From the NCBI GenBank assembly GCA_014729775.1, contig WJJJ01000018.1, positions 1 through 32,544 of the forward strand: 32,544 nt of DNA, given 5' to 3'. The notes under the pieces were generated by a model. The model had not been told where the DNA came from. It ran no database searches and saw nothing but the letters and a program-made list of their open reading frames with translations. This document shows, piece by piece, positions 9,868 to 18,737 of this stretch; within the stretch, counting starts at the first letter, position 1; every line of letters starts with the position of its first letter. The position numbers and the translations under genes are program-made. This DNA comes from Candidatus Omnitrophota bacterium. Its GTDB lineage: Bacteria > Omnitrophota > Gorgyraeia > Duberdicusellales > 4484-171.

Positions 9868-10737
9868 ATGCAGGTACTTAAGCCCTTTGATCCCTGGAAA
9901 TCCTCTCTTTGCAGCTGTCCGCCGAAATACGGGCTCTCTCCGTACACCGGATGCAGTCACGGATGCCGATACTGTTATGCGTCTTCTTATATACCCCGAT
10001 TTTCTCAGCCCCGTCCTAAGAAGGATTTTCTCGCCCGTCTGGAAAAAGATCTTGCCCGTCTTCCGTCCGGAACCACGGTCACTATGGCGAACTCCTCCGA
10101 CCCCTATCTTCCGGCGGAACGTTCCCTGCAGTTGACCAGGCAGACTCTCCGGCGGTTCGTCTCCGCCGAGGTCCGGCTGATGATCGTTACGAAATCGGAT
10201 TTAATCCTGCGCGATTTGGACGTGCTGTCTCAGTGTCCCCAGGTGGTCGTGGCGATCAGCATAAGCACGCTCGACCCGGCGGTTGCCGCGTTGCTCGAAC
10301 CCCGTGCGCCGGCTCCCGAAGCCCGGCTGGCGGCGATGCGAACGCTTTCCGGCTCCATTCCGGTGCTTTGCCGGCTGGACCCGCTTATTTTTCCTCTTAC
10401 CACCCGGGATCTTCAAGAGACCGTTCGCGTCATCGCCGCCTGCGGCGCCCGACACATTGTGAGTTCAACCTATAAGACTCGTCCCGACAATTTTCGAAGA
10501 ATGTGCGCCGTGTTCCCCGAATATGCTGCATACTGGCAGGACCTGTATCCGCGGCGGATAAGAAAACGGAGCGGGAGTCGGTATTTAGCCGAAGACCTGA
10601 GGAGGGAATTACTGCAACAAGTGCGGGCGGCGGCACTCGCTGAAGGATTGGATTTCAGTACCTGCCGGGAAGGATTCACTGAGATGCATACTGCCGAGTG
10701 CGACGGAAGGGCTCTTTTTTCCTCCGCCGCGTCCTGA
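9868..10737 (+). CDS. Radical SAM protein, SPL-family (COG1533-like)
   Basis: YTGCSHGCRYCYA (CxxxCxYC), NSSDPYLPAERSLQLTR, SISTLD. Confidence 0.85.
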   Translation: MQVLKPFDPWKSSLCSCPPKYGLSPYTGCSHGCRYCYASSYIPRFSQPRPKKDFLARLEKDLARLPSGTTVTMANSSDPYLPAERSLQLTRQTLRRFVSAEVRLMIVTKSDLILRDLDVLSQCPQVVVAISISTLDPAVAALLEPRAPAPEARLAAMRTLSGSIPVLCRLDPLIFPLTTRDLQETVRVIAACGARHIVSSTYKTRPDNFRRMCAVFPEYAAYWQDLYPRRIRKRSGSRYLAEDLRRELLQQVRAAALAEGLDFSTCREGFTEMHTAECDGRALFSSAAS

Positions 10738-10781
10738 TTTCTCTGCGATCCTTCTGTATTTTTCAGTCCACCCCCGCCCCC

Positions 10782-10957
10782 GGTCCAACCTACGCAGTTG
10801 AACCGTGTTAACCTACGCGGTTGAACCGGGGTGTCGGTACAGCTTGCTCAATAAAATCAGCCATCTATGCGTGTTAACTTCTGAAGTTAACCAGGTTCAA
10901 CCTACGCGGTTGAACTTCGGCGGTTGAGCTTCGGTCGAATACGGCTGAATCGCGGTT
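10782..10957. repeat. Cluster of short interspersed palindromes with core TTCAACCTACGCGGTTGAA
   Basis: Units at 10782-10804, 10807-10826, 10873-10891 (GTTAACTTCTGAAGTTAAC) and 10895-10915 (GTTCAACCTACGCGGTTGAAC), with degraded copies to about 10957. Confidence 0.75.
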
Positions 10958-11000
10958 GAACTTGACGATGGCGACGGGCATTCGCGGAGGGGATTATCCG

Positions 11001-11029
11001 TTGGTGTTGGCAGTGCATTCTGATATAAT
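11001..11029 (+). promoter_or_regulatory. Candidate sigma70-type promoter upstream of HPP gene
   Basis: TTGGTG (11001-11006), 17 nt spacer, TATAAT (11024-11029); ATG at 11041. Confidence 0.5.
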
Positions 11030-11040
11030 ACCTCTCAGCG

Positions 11041-11535
11041 ATGCGGTATCTAGACTCGAAATTCAAACGGTTTTGGAAACAGTACCTGTTTCAGTGCGGA
11101 TTGGCCACCGCGGCGATTGCGCTGATCCTGTTGATTTTGGAAATATTCGTCCATACGGCAATTATCGCTTCGCTGGGAGCCACCGCTTTTGTGATTTTCA
11201 CCCTTCCCCATCTGTATCCGGCGCGGCCGAAAGTATTAGTGGGCGGATATGTGTGGGGGACGCTGTCCGGGGTTCTGTGTGCCTGGGGAGCGCAACAGAT
11301 TTCAGGTTCTTTCGCTGAGTCTTACGTGCTCGTCCTGTGCGGAGCCTGCGCGGTAGGAATCTCTTCCTTTCTGATGGTCTGCGCCAACCACGAACACCCT
11401 CCGGCGGCCGGAATCGCCCTGGCGCTGGTGTTGAATGAGTGGGATATTATGACACTCGCCTTCATCTTTGCCGCAGTCGGCGTGATGCTGGTTCTGAAAG
11501 AAATTCTCAAGGTTCACCTGGTGGATTTGCGCTAG
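11041..11535 (+). CDS. HPP family integral membrane protein
   Basis: Four hydrophobic segments; SLGATAFVIFTLP and NHEHPPAAGIALAL (HPP motif). Confidence 0.82.
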   Translation: MRYLDSKFKRFWKQYLFQCGLATAAIALILLILEIFVHTAIIASLGATAFVIFTLPHLYPARPKVLVGGYVWGTLSGVLCAWGAQQISGSFAESYVLVLCGACAVGISSFLMVCANHEHPPAAGIALALVLNEWDIMTLAFIFAAVGVMLVLKEILKVHLVDLR

Positions 11536-11545
11536 CCGAACGGAA

Positions 11546-11573
11546 TTGATTTTTCGATTGATTGTGGTATAAC
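11546..11573 (+). promoter_or_regulatory. Candidate sigma70-type promoter upstream of groES-like gene
   Basis: TTGATT (11546-11551), 16 nt spacer, TATAAC (11568-11573); ATG at 11582. Confidence 0.5.
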
Positions 11574-11581
11574 TAAAGGCG

Positions 11582-11935
11582 ATGTCCAGGCAGATTATTT
11601 TAATCGGGGACAGGGTATTGATCGATCCCGACCGAGGAGAAGGTGCTACCGACGCGGGGCTCTACCTGCCGCAGACCGTCAAAGAAAAGGAGAAAGTCCA
11701 AACCGGAACCGTGGTGCAGACAGGACCGGGATATCCGGTGCCGGATCCCGTCACGCTTGACCAGGAACCGTGGCTGAAAGGGGGGAAGGATAAGTATTTT
11801 CCCCTTCAGGCACGTTCCGGGGATTATTGTATTTTTTTACGGGAACACGCGGTCGAAATCCGTTACGACCGGCAGAAATATTTGGTGGTACCGCATGCGG
11901 CGATTTTGGCATTGATACGGCAGGATTCCTTATGA
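11582..11935 (+). CDS. Divergent GroES/Cpn10-like co-chaperonin fold protein
   Basis: ILIGDRVLIDPDRGEGATDAGLYLPQTVKEKEKVQTGTVVQTGPG resembles the GroES N-terminal region; unusual central insertion; no groEL in window. Confidence 0.72.
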   Translation: MSRQIILIGDRVLIDPDRGEGATDAGLYLPQTVKEKEKVQTGTVVQTGPGYPVPDPVTLDQEPWLKGGKDKYFPLQARSGDYCIFLREHAVEIRYDRQKYLVVPHAAILALIRQDSL

Positions 11936-12456
11936 ACAGCAACATTTACCTCGTGGGATTTATGGCAACGGGCAAGACCAGCGGCGGTCGTATTCTCGCG
12001 CGGAAGCTCAACCGTCGATTCCTGGAAATGGATGAGGTGATCGAGGCCCGTGAGGGGATGCCGATTGTAAAAATTTTCAGCGAAAAAGGAGAACCCTATT
12101 TTCGCGCCGCGGAGACGCAGCTGCTGGAGGAAATTTCCCGCAAAAACGATCTGGTCGTCAGCTGCGGCGGAGGGGTGATGTGCCGGGAAGAGAATATCAA
12201 AATTTTGAAATCTTCCGGAATCGTCGTTGCTCTGGATTCGTCGCCGGAAAAGATCTATGCCCGGACCAAAGATGAGACGAACCGCCCGTTATTGAACGTA
12301 CCGGATCCGTTGAAGAAGATTACCGCCTTGCTGAAGGTGAGAGCGCCGTATTATGCTCAGGCGCATTTCACCGTGCAGACCGATTTACTCGATCCTCCGG
12401 GTGTTGCCGAGGAAGTGATGGCTCGATTGCCGGATTCGTTTGTGCATGGCAAATAA
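11932..12456 (+). CDS. aroK: Shikimate kinase
   Basis: GFMATGKTSGGRILARKL (P-loop), EMDEVIEAREGMPIVKIFSEKGEPYFRAAE, CGGGVM; ATG 11932 overlaps previous stop. Confidence 0.9.
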   Translation: MNSNIYLVGFMATGKTSGGRILARKLNRRFLEMDEVIEAREGMPIVKIFSEKGEPYFRAAETQLLEEISRKNDLVVSCGGGVMCREENIKILKSSGIVVALDSSPEKIYARTKDETNRPLLNVPDPLKKITALLKVRAPYYAQAHFTVQTDLLDPPGVAEEVMARLPDSFVHGK

Positions 12457-13552
12457 AGGAAGTATTCTGCTGAATATGATTCGGGAGATCCCGCCCCGAA
12501 AAAAAGAACATTTATGGGCGCGGTACCCGGATCTTCAACAGATTTTCACCGCTTCTGCGGCAGAGTTGGAGCGGGATGGCGGATTGAGCGCTCAGGAAGC
12601 CGAGAGTATACTCCGCGCCCGGGCCGAAAAGAAGTGGGAACGCGAAATTGAAGATGCCCGGGCACACGGGTTTCTGCTCATTGACCGAAATGATGAGGAA
12701 TACCCCCCTTTACTGCGGGAGATTTCATTCCCGCCGCTGGTGCTTTATGTCCGCGGGGAGGTGTCGGCGTTGACCCGCCGTGAGCTGTTCGCAGTGGTGG
12801 GATCCAGGCTCCCGACCCTTTATGGGACACAAATGGCCGCTTTTTTTTCCGGCAAGCTCGCGCTGACCGGGCTTGGAATCGTATCGGGGTTAGCCCGGGG
12901 TATCGACGCCTCAGCGCACCGGGCAGCGCTCACCGGAGGAGAAACCATCGCGGTGCTGGGCAGCGGTCTGTTACAGATCTATCCCCGGGAACATCGCAGG
13001 CTGGCCCAGGAAATTGCCGGGCAGGGAGCGGTCGTATCGGAATTTCCTCTGAGGGAACCTCCGCGGAAGGAAAATTTTCCCCGCCGAAACCGTATTATCA
13101 GCGGGATGTCCCGCGGAGTGTTGGTGGTGGAGGCCGCGCACCGAAGCGGCGCTTTGATTACGGCGCGTTATGCCTGTGAGCAGAACCGTGACGTATTCGC
13201 CTTGCCGGGACAGGTGACGTCTCCCTTGAGCGCGGGACCGCATGCGTTGATCCAGGATGGGGCAAAGCTGGTGCAATGTCTGGATGACATACTGCAGGAA
13301 CTTGGAATAGATCATGAGTTGTCGGCGCCGGCGGCGGCGCGTCTGACCGAAGAAGAACGGAAAGTAATCGATCTGTTAGGCACGAAGGGGCTGTCTCTGG
13401 AAGAATTGCTGCAACGTACTTCATTCGCCCGGCAGACCGCACACAGAATATTGATCGAACTGCAACTGAAAGGCCTTGTCAAAGAAGTCAGGCCCTGTTA
13501 TTTCATGAAAGGATTGGAAAAACCATATGGGCAAGTATCTGGTAATCGTTGA
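12446..13552 (+). CDS. dprA: DNA-processing protein DprA
   Basis: VVGSRLPTLYG, GLARGIDASAHRAAL, VVSEFPL, FPRRNRIISGMSRGVLVVEA, C-terminal winged helix. Confidence 0.94.
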   Translation: MANKGSILLNMIREIPPRKKEHLWARYPDLQQIFTASAAELERDGGLSAQEAESILRARAEKKWEREIEDARAHGFLLIDRNDEEYPPLLREISFPPLVLYVRGEVSALTRRELFAVVGSRLPTLYGTQMAAFFSGKLALTGLGIVSGLARGIDASAHRAALTGGETIAVLGSGLLQIYPREHRRLAQEIAGQGAVVSEFPLREPPRKENFPRRNRIISGMSRGVLVVEAAHRSGALITARYACEQNRDVFALPGQVTSPLSAGPHALIQDGAKLVQCLDDILQELGIDHELSAPAAARLTEEERKVIDLLGTKGLSLEELLQRTSFARQTAHRILIELQLKGLVKEVRPCYFMKGLEKPYGQVSGNR

Positions 13553-15503
13553 ATCTCCTACAAAGGCCCGGACTATTTTCGGCATTTTGGGGAAAGAGTA
13601 TGAGGTCGTTCCGTCAATGGGACATATTATAGACCTGCCCGCCAAACGTATTTCGGTGGATGTGGATGACGGCTTTACTCCCCATTACCGGGTGATTCCG
13701 GGCAAAAAAAAGATCCTCACCGAATTGAAAAAGAAAGCAAAAGGCAAGGACGCGGTGTATTTGGCCACCGACCCCGACCGCGAAGGGGAAGCGATCAGCT
13801 GGCATATTAAAGAAAAATTATCCGGCAAAGGAAATGCGTTTTACCGCGTGGTATTTCATGAAATTACCGAAGATGCTCTGCAGGAAGCGTTTGCACATCC
13901 CGGCCAGATAAATTTGCATAAGGTGAACGCGCAGACCGCCAGAAGAGTACTGGACCGGATCGTTGGTTATAACCTTTCGCCTTTGCTGTGGAAAAAGATC
14001 GTCCGCGGGCTGTCGGCCGGGAGAGTGCAGTCGGTCGCGCTCAAATTCATCGTCGAACGGGAAAAGGAAATCGGCAAATTCGTTCCCACGACGACTTTCG
14101 GAGTTGAAGCGCAGGCGTATGCCCGGGATCATTCTTTCCCGGTCGTGGTCGAGAAGTTTCGCGAAGAAAAAGCGGTGTTTGAGAATGAACATGACGCTCG
14201 AGAGTGTATCGAGATACTGACGAAGGAAGAGTTCCATCTTCGCGGGATTGAAAAACGCAAGCAGAAACGGCGTCCCCCGCCGCCCTTTACCACTTCTTCG
14301 CTGCAGCAGGAAGCATACAACAAGCTCAGGTTCTCTTCGCAGAAAACGATGATGGTCGCTCAGCGGTTGTACGAAGGTATTGAACTTGACGGCAAGCATA
14401 TGGGTCTGATCACCTATATGCGTACTGATTCGGTGCGGGTAGCACCGAAAGCCAAACAGGAAGTTTCAGATTTTATCGCCGGCTCTTTCGGGAAAGAATA
14501 TTTGCCGGAGAAACCTCACAAGTATAAGGAAAAAAAAGGTGCGCAGGGAGCTCATGAGGCGATCCGGCCTACCCGCGCGGCGAGGACACCGACGGAAATG
14601 CAGAATATTCTCGCGGGAGACGAGATGCGTTTGTATGAACTCATCTGGAACCGTTTTGTCGCGTCTTTTATGAAAGAGACGGTGATCGAATACGCGAAAA
14701 TGCGTATCGCCTCATCCAGTGCCGAGTGCGTCGCCGACGGAAGAAGGACCGTCTTTGACGGGTTCACCAAAGTTGCCGGCCAGAGCGAGGATTCCCTTCT
14801 TCCCCCGCTGCGGAAGGGAGACGCGGTGCGTCTCGATGAATTCACTCTGAAAGATCATACCACGAAGCCGCCGCCGCGGTTTAACGACGCTTCGCTTGTG
14901 AAGTTGCTGGAGGAAAAAGGAATCGGCCGGCCGTCCACTTATGCGCCTACCGTCTACACCCTGGTGAAACGTAATTACGTGCGTCGGGAGAAAGGAGTTT
15001 TTATTCCCACCGACCTCGGAGTGAAGGTGAGCGACCTTTTAGTCGAGCATTTTCCCGGCGTCATGGATGAGGGGTTTACCGCCGCAATGGAGGAAAAGCT
15101 GGATCAGGTCGAAGAAGGCGAGTTGGAATGGAATTCGATTCTGGAGGAATTTTATCCCGCGTTTAAGGAGAAGATAGAGGAAGCGAAGAACAACATCAAA
15201 AAGGAAGTGCAGTACGCCGGGAAAGAATGCCCGAAATGCGGAGCGCAGCTGATCATCAAATGGTCCCGAAAGGGGCGTTTCTTGAGCTGCGAAAAATATC
15301 CGCAGTGTAAATACGCCGAAAGTATTACTACCGGGGTGAAATGTCCGGACTGTAAAGAAGGGGAATTGATCGAGCGGCGTAATCGCAGAGGACAGCGTTT
15401 TTACGGATGTTCTAAATTCCCGGAGTGCCGCTTCACTTCCCGGACTCTTCCGGACGACAACGATAATCAGAATACCCAGGATACGGACGGACCGAAGCAA
15501 TGA
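13527..15503 (+). CDS. topA: DNA topoisomerase I
   Basis: TOPRIM KYLVIVESPTKARTI and DPDREGEAISWH; GLITYMRTDSVRV active-site Tyr; two C-terminal CxxC zinc-ribbon modules. Confidence 0.96.
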   Translation: MGKYLVIVESPTKARTIFGILGKEYEVVPSMGHIIDLPAKRISVDVDDGFTPHYRVIPGKKKILTELKKKAKGKDAVYLATDPDREGEAISWHIKEKLSGKGNAFYRVVFHEITEDALQEAFAHPGQINLHKVNAQTARRVLDRIVGYNLSPLLWKKIVRGLSAGRVQSVALKFIVEREKEIGKFVPTTTFGVEAQAYARDHSFPVVVEKFREEKAVFENEHDARECIEILTKEEFHLRGIEKRKQKRRPPPPFTTSSLQQEAYNKLRFSSQKTMMVAQRLYEGIELDGKHMGLITYMRTDSVRVAPKAKQEVSDFIAGSFGKEYLPEKPHKYKEKKGAQGAHEAIRPTRAARTPTEMQNILAGDEMRLYELIWNRFVASFMKETVIEYAKMRIASSSAECVADGRRTVFDGFTKVAGQSEDSLLPPLRKGDAVRLDEFTLKDHTTKPPPRFNDASLVKLLEEKGIGRPSTYAPTVYTLVKRNYVRREKGVFIPTDLGVKVSDLLVEHFPGVMDEGFTAAMEEKLDQVEEGELEWNSILEEFYPAFKEKIEEAKNNIKKEVQYAGKECPKCGAQLIIKWSRKGRFLSCEKYPQCKYAESITTGVKCPDCKEGELIERRNRRGQRFYGCSKFPECRFTSRTLPDDNDNQNTQDTDGPKQ

Positions 15504-16381
15504 TTCCATTTTCTTACTATATCGATAAATTTCTTGATTATCTCACGATCGAAAAAAACTATTCGCCGCATACGTTGAAAAATTACGCGTTTGATTTGCG
15601 CGAGTTCGCCGAGTTCCTTCAGAACTACAAAGTGACGGAGATTTCCCGCGTTGATTATTTCGTTCTGCGCAAGTTCTTGAGTACGCTCGCGGAAAAGAAG
15701 ATCAGCAAGCGCACGACTTCCAGGAAAATTTCGACCTTGAAGAGTTTTTTTAAGTTTTTGATACGGGAAGGCGTCATCTCCAGTAATCCGGCCGCATCGC
15801 TGATTTATCCGCGGCTGGAGAAACCGCTTCCTAAATTTCTCACGGAGGCGCAGGTGTCGCGTATCGTCGCGATGCCGGAGGGAAAAGGGGCGCTTACGCT
15901 TCGGGACAAAGCGATGCTCGAATTTCTGTATTCGACAGGGGCGCGGGTTTCGGAAATGGTAACGCTTAAACGGGACGATGTGGATCTTATCGGCGGAAGC
16001 GTGAAAGTGCAAGGGAAAGGACGCAAAGAAAGGATCCTTCCTCTGGGGGAACCCGCGGTCCGCGCATTGAAAGAGTACCTGGATACCCGGGATGATTCGC
16101 GGAGCGCGCTCTTCTTGAATCACCGGGGTACTCCGCTTACGGACCGGGGTGTCCGCAATATTCTGACCCGTTACATGAAAAAGACCGCTTCCGAACTGAA
16201 AGTGTCCCCCCACGTATTCCGGCATTCATTTGCTACGCATCTTTTGAACCGCGGAGCCGATTTGAGGAGTGTCCAGGAACTGCTGGGGCATTCCAGCATT
16301 TCGACCACGCAGGTATATACCCACTTAACGATTGATTCACTCAAGAAAGTATACGAAAAAGCGCATCCGCGCGCCAGGTAA
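15500..16381 (+). CDS. Tyrosine recombinase XerC/XerD family
   Basis: N-terminal SAM-like domain; TGARVSEMVTLKRDDVD, HVFRHSFATHLLNRGADLRSVQELLGHSSISTTQVYTH catalytic motifs. Confidence 0.94.
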   Translation: MIPFSYYIDKFLDYLTIEKNYSPHTLKNYAFDLREFAEFLQNYKVTEISRVDYFVLRKFLSTLAEKKISKRTTSRKISTLKSFFKFLIREGVISSNPAASLIYPRLEKPLPKFLTEAQVSRIVAMPEGKGALTLRDKAMLEFLYSTGARVSEMVTLKRDDVDLIGGSVKVQGKGRKERILPLGEPAVRALKEYLDTRDDSRSALFLNHRGTPLTDRGVRNILTRYMKKTASELKVSPHVFRHSFATHLLNRGADLRSVQELLGHSSISTTQVYTHLTIDSLKKVYEKAHPRAR

Positions 16382-16386
16382 ATACC

Positions 16387-17691
16387 GTGAAAAATATTTC
16401 CAAGATTATATTTTTTATCTTTTATGATTTATTATTCATTCTGCTTTTCCTTTTGTACCTGCCGGTATATCTGAAACGAGGAAAGATCACTGCTGCCGCG
16501 CTTAAGGAAAAGCTGGGACTGCTTCCTCTGCGGTTGGAGGAGTCGATCTGGATTCAAGTGGTGAGTGTGGGAGAGGTGAATTTAGTCGGAACCCTCATCC
16601 ATCGGCTCCGGGAGAAATATTCACTGCCGATCGTAGTTTCGACCACCACCCTGACGGGAAACATGCTTGCCAAAAAGAAATTCGAATCCACGGCCCACGT
16701 GATTTTTTTTCCTTTTGACCTTTTTTTCGTACTGCGCACCGTAATCCGCCGTTTGAATCCCAAGATATTCATCGCAGTCGAAACCGAAATATGGCCGCAC
16801 GTGTTTTCCGTGTTGCACGAACGCGGCATCCCGAGCGTGATCGTCAACGGCCGTATTTCACGCAAAGCGTTTCAGCAGTACCGGATTATCAAACCCTGCA
16901 TCAGCCGGGTCCTGAGAACCTGCAGCGCAGTCGGCGTACAGAATGAACTTTACCGCCAAAGATTTTTGCAGATCGGATGTCCGCCGGAGAAAACCGCAGT
17001 AAGCGGAAACATGAAATTTGAAAGTATCGGTGTGAATGAAGCCCGCCGGAAGGACTTTTTGTCCCGGTACACTCCCTGTCTCAAGCCGCACGGAGAGTTC
17101 CTGCTGGTTGCGGGCAGTACGCATGCGCCGGAGGAGGAGCTGCTGGTGCGCATATATCAGGATATTATCAAAAGTGAAGCGGGAGTCGGGTTGTGCGTCG
17201 CGCCGCGGCATATCGAACGGGTTCCCGAGCTGGAAAAGAAGATCGCCGCGCTGGGGTTTCCTACGGTGCGGATGAGCCGGATCACCGAGCCGCCGGAGGA
17301 GCGCTGCGTGTTCCTGCTGGATACTATCGGCCAGCTGCGATACCTATATTCTCTTGCCGACGCCTGTTTCGTGGGCGGAAGCATGGGTGCGCACGGAGGG
17401 CAGAATATACTGGAACCTTTATACTTTTCCAAACCGACCTGTTTCGGCTATTCTATGGAGAATTTCCAGGATGTGAAGGAGCGGGTATTAGAAAAAGGAG
17501 CCGGAATTCAGGTGGCGAATACCGAGGAGCTTCGTAAAGTATTACTGCAGTTTGTCAGAGATACCGCGCTGCGGGAGAATTTGAGGGCGAAATGCCGGGT
17601 GGTGTTTGAAGAGGAGAAAAAGAGCCTTACGCATAACATGGAAATTATTCAGCGGCACCTGGATCCGGTCATCGGAAAAAACGAAATATGA
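16387..17691 (+). CDS. waaA: 3-deoxy-D-manno-octulosonic acid (Kdo) transferase
   Basis: WIQVVSVGEVNLV, STTTLTGNMLAKKKF, AVETEIWPHVF, FVGGSMGAHGGQNILEP. Confidence 0.92.
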   Translation: MKNISKIIFFIFYDLLFILLFLLYLPVYLKRGKITAAALKEKLGLLPLRLEESIWIQVVSVGEVNLVGTLIHRLREKYSLPIVVSTTTLTGNMLAKKKFESTAHVIFFPFDLFFVLRTVIRRLNPKIFIAVETEIWPHVFSVLHERGIPSVIVNGRISRKAFQQYRIIKPCISRVLRTCSAVGVQNELYRQRFLQIGCPPEKTAVSGNMKFESIGVNEARRKDFLSRYTPCLKPHGEFLLVAGSTHAPEEELLVRIYQDIIKSEAGVGLCVAPRHIERVPELEKKIAALGFPTVRMSRITEPPEERCVFLLDTIGQLRYLYSLADACFVGGSMGAHGGQNILEPLYFSKPTCFGYSMENFQDVKERVLEKGAGIQVANTEELRKVLLQFVRDTALRENLRAKCRVVFEEEKKSLTHNMEIIQRHLDPVIGKNEI

Positions 17692-18719
17692 AGCGAAGAC
17701 TTAGGATGCGCCGGTGGTACGTGAGCTTTCTCGATTCGCCGCACCGAAGTGCGGGGTCAAAGATCTGCGCGGGGGTGTTGTTCGCGGTATCGCTGGTGTA
17801 CGGGGCCGGAGTGGCCGTCCGGAATTTTTTATATCAACGTGAAATGCTGCCTGTCTACCGGGCGTCCGGGCAGGTGATCAGCGTGGGGAATCTTTCCTGG
17901 GGAGGCACGGGAAAAACGCCGCTGACGATGTTGCTGTTTCGCGCATGCGCAGACCGGATGCGCACGGCGGTCATCCGCAGAGGGTACGGGGCCGACGAAC
18001 AGCAGCTCTACCGCGAAGCGGGCGCTTCGGTGTACAGTTTGCCCCAGCGGTCGGCCGTCATGGCCCGGCTGGAGGGTCAGTACGAGTTGTTTGTGCTCGA
18101 TGACGCGTTCCAGCACCGGAAAGTCGTTCGTGATATCGATATTGTCGCGGTAACTCCGAGAGAATTCGAGAAACCGTATCTTATCCCCGCAGGGACGTTG
18201 CGGGAGCCGTTATCCGCGCTGCGCCGCGCCGATATTATCCTTGTGAATCACTGCCGGCAAGAGAAGAAAAGTGCTATTCTTTCGCGTATCAGGCGGCAGA
18301 GCCGTTCTGATACCCCGGTTTTTTTCGCCTCCTACCGGATGCGCGCCTTACGGAATGGAGTCGGAGCGGAGGTGCCTGCCGCGCGGCTGCGGGACATGCG
18401 TCCGGCGGCGTTCGCCGCGGTCGGATATCCTGAAGGATTCTTTTCACTGCTGCGCGATGAGGGGATTACTGTGCACCGTGAAATTGCCTATCCCGATCAT
18501 TATACGCTCGGACCGGCCGAATACCGGGAAATGGAAGAAGGATTGCTGTGTCAGGGACATCAGGCGCTGTTGATCACCGAGAAAGACCGTACGCATCTGC
18601 CTCCCGGCAACAAGCGAATCGAGATCATCTGGGTGCAGGCAGAGTTGCGGATTGAACGGGAAAAAGATTTTCTCGACCGGGTGTTCGGACTGCTCGGTCA
18701 ACGGGGGCATCATACATAA
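17688..18719 (+). CDS. lpxK: Tetraacyldisaccharide 4'-kinase
   Basis: VGNLSWGGTGKTPLTMLLF Walker A, VIRRGYGAD, LDDAFQHRKVVRDIDIV; downstream of waaA. Confidence 0.92.
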   Translation: MKRRLRMRRWYVSFLDSPHRSAGSKICAGVLFAVSLVYGAGVAVRNFLYQREMLPVYRASGQVISVGNLSWGGTGKTPLTMLLFRACADRMRTAVIRRGYGADEQQLYREAGASVYSLPQRSAVMARLEGQYELFVLDDAFQHRKVVRDIDIVAVTPREFEKPYLIPAGTLREPLSALRRADIILVNHCRQEKKSAILSRIRRQSRSDTPVFFASYRMRALRNGVGAEVPAARLRDMRPAAFAAVGYPEGFFSLLRDEGITVHREIAYPDHYTLGPAEYREMEEGLLCQGHQALLITEKDRTHLPPGNKRIEIIWVQAELRIEREKDFLDRVFGLLGQRGHHT

Positions 18720-18737
18720 AGGAGGGCAGATCCCGGG

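Noticed and set aside
10782-10957. Palindromic cluster as CRISPR array
   Set aside because: Units are about 20 nt, irregularly spaced, without uniform spacers or cas genes
15500-16381. Tyrosine recombinase as sign of an integron or mobile element
   Set aside because: XerC/D-like sequence embedded in a housekeeping operon (dprA-topA-xer-waaA); no attachment repeats or cargo seen
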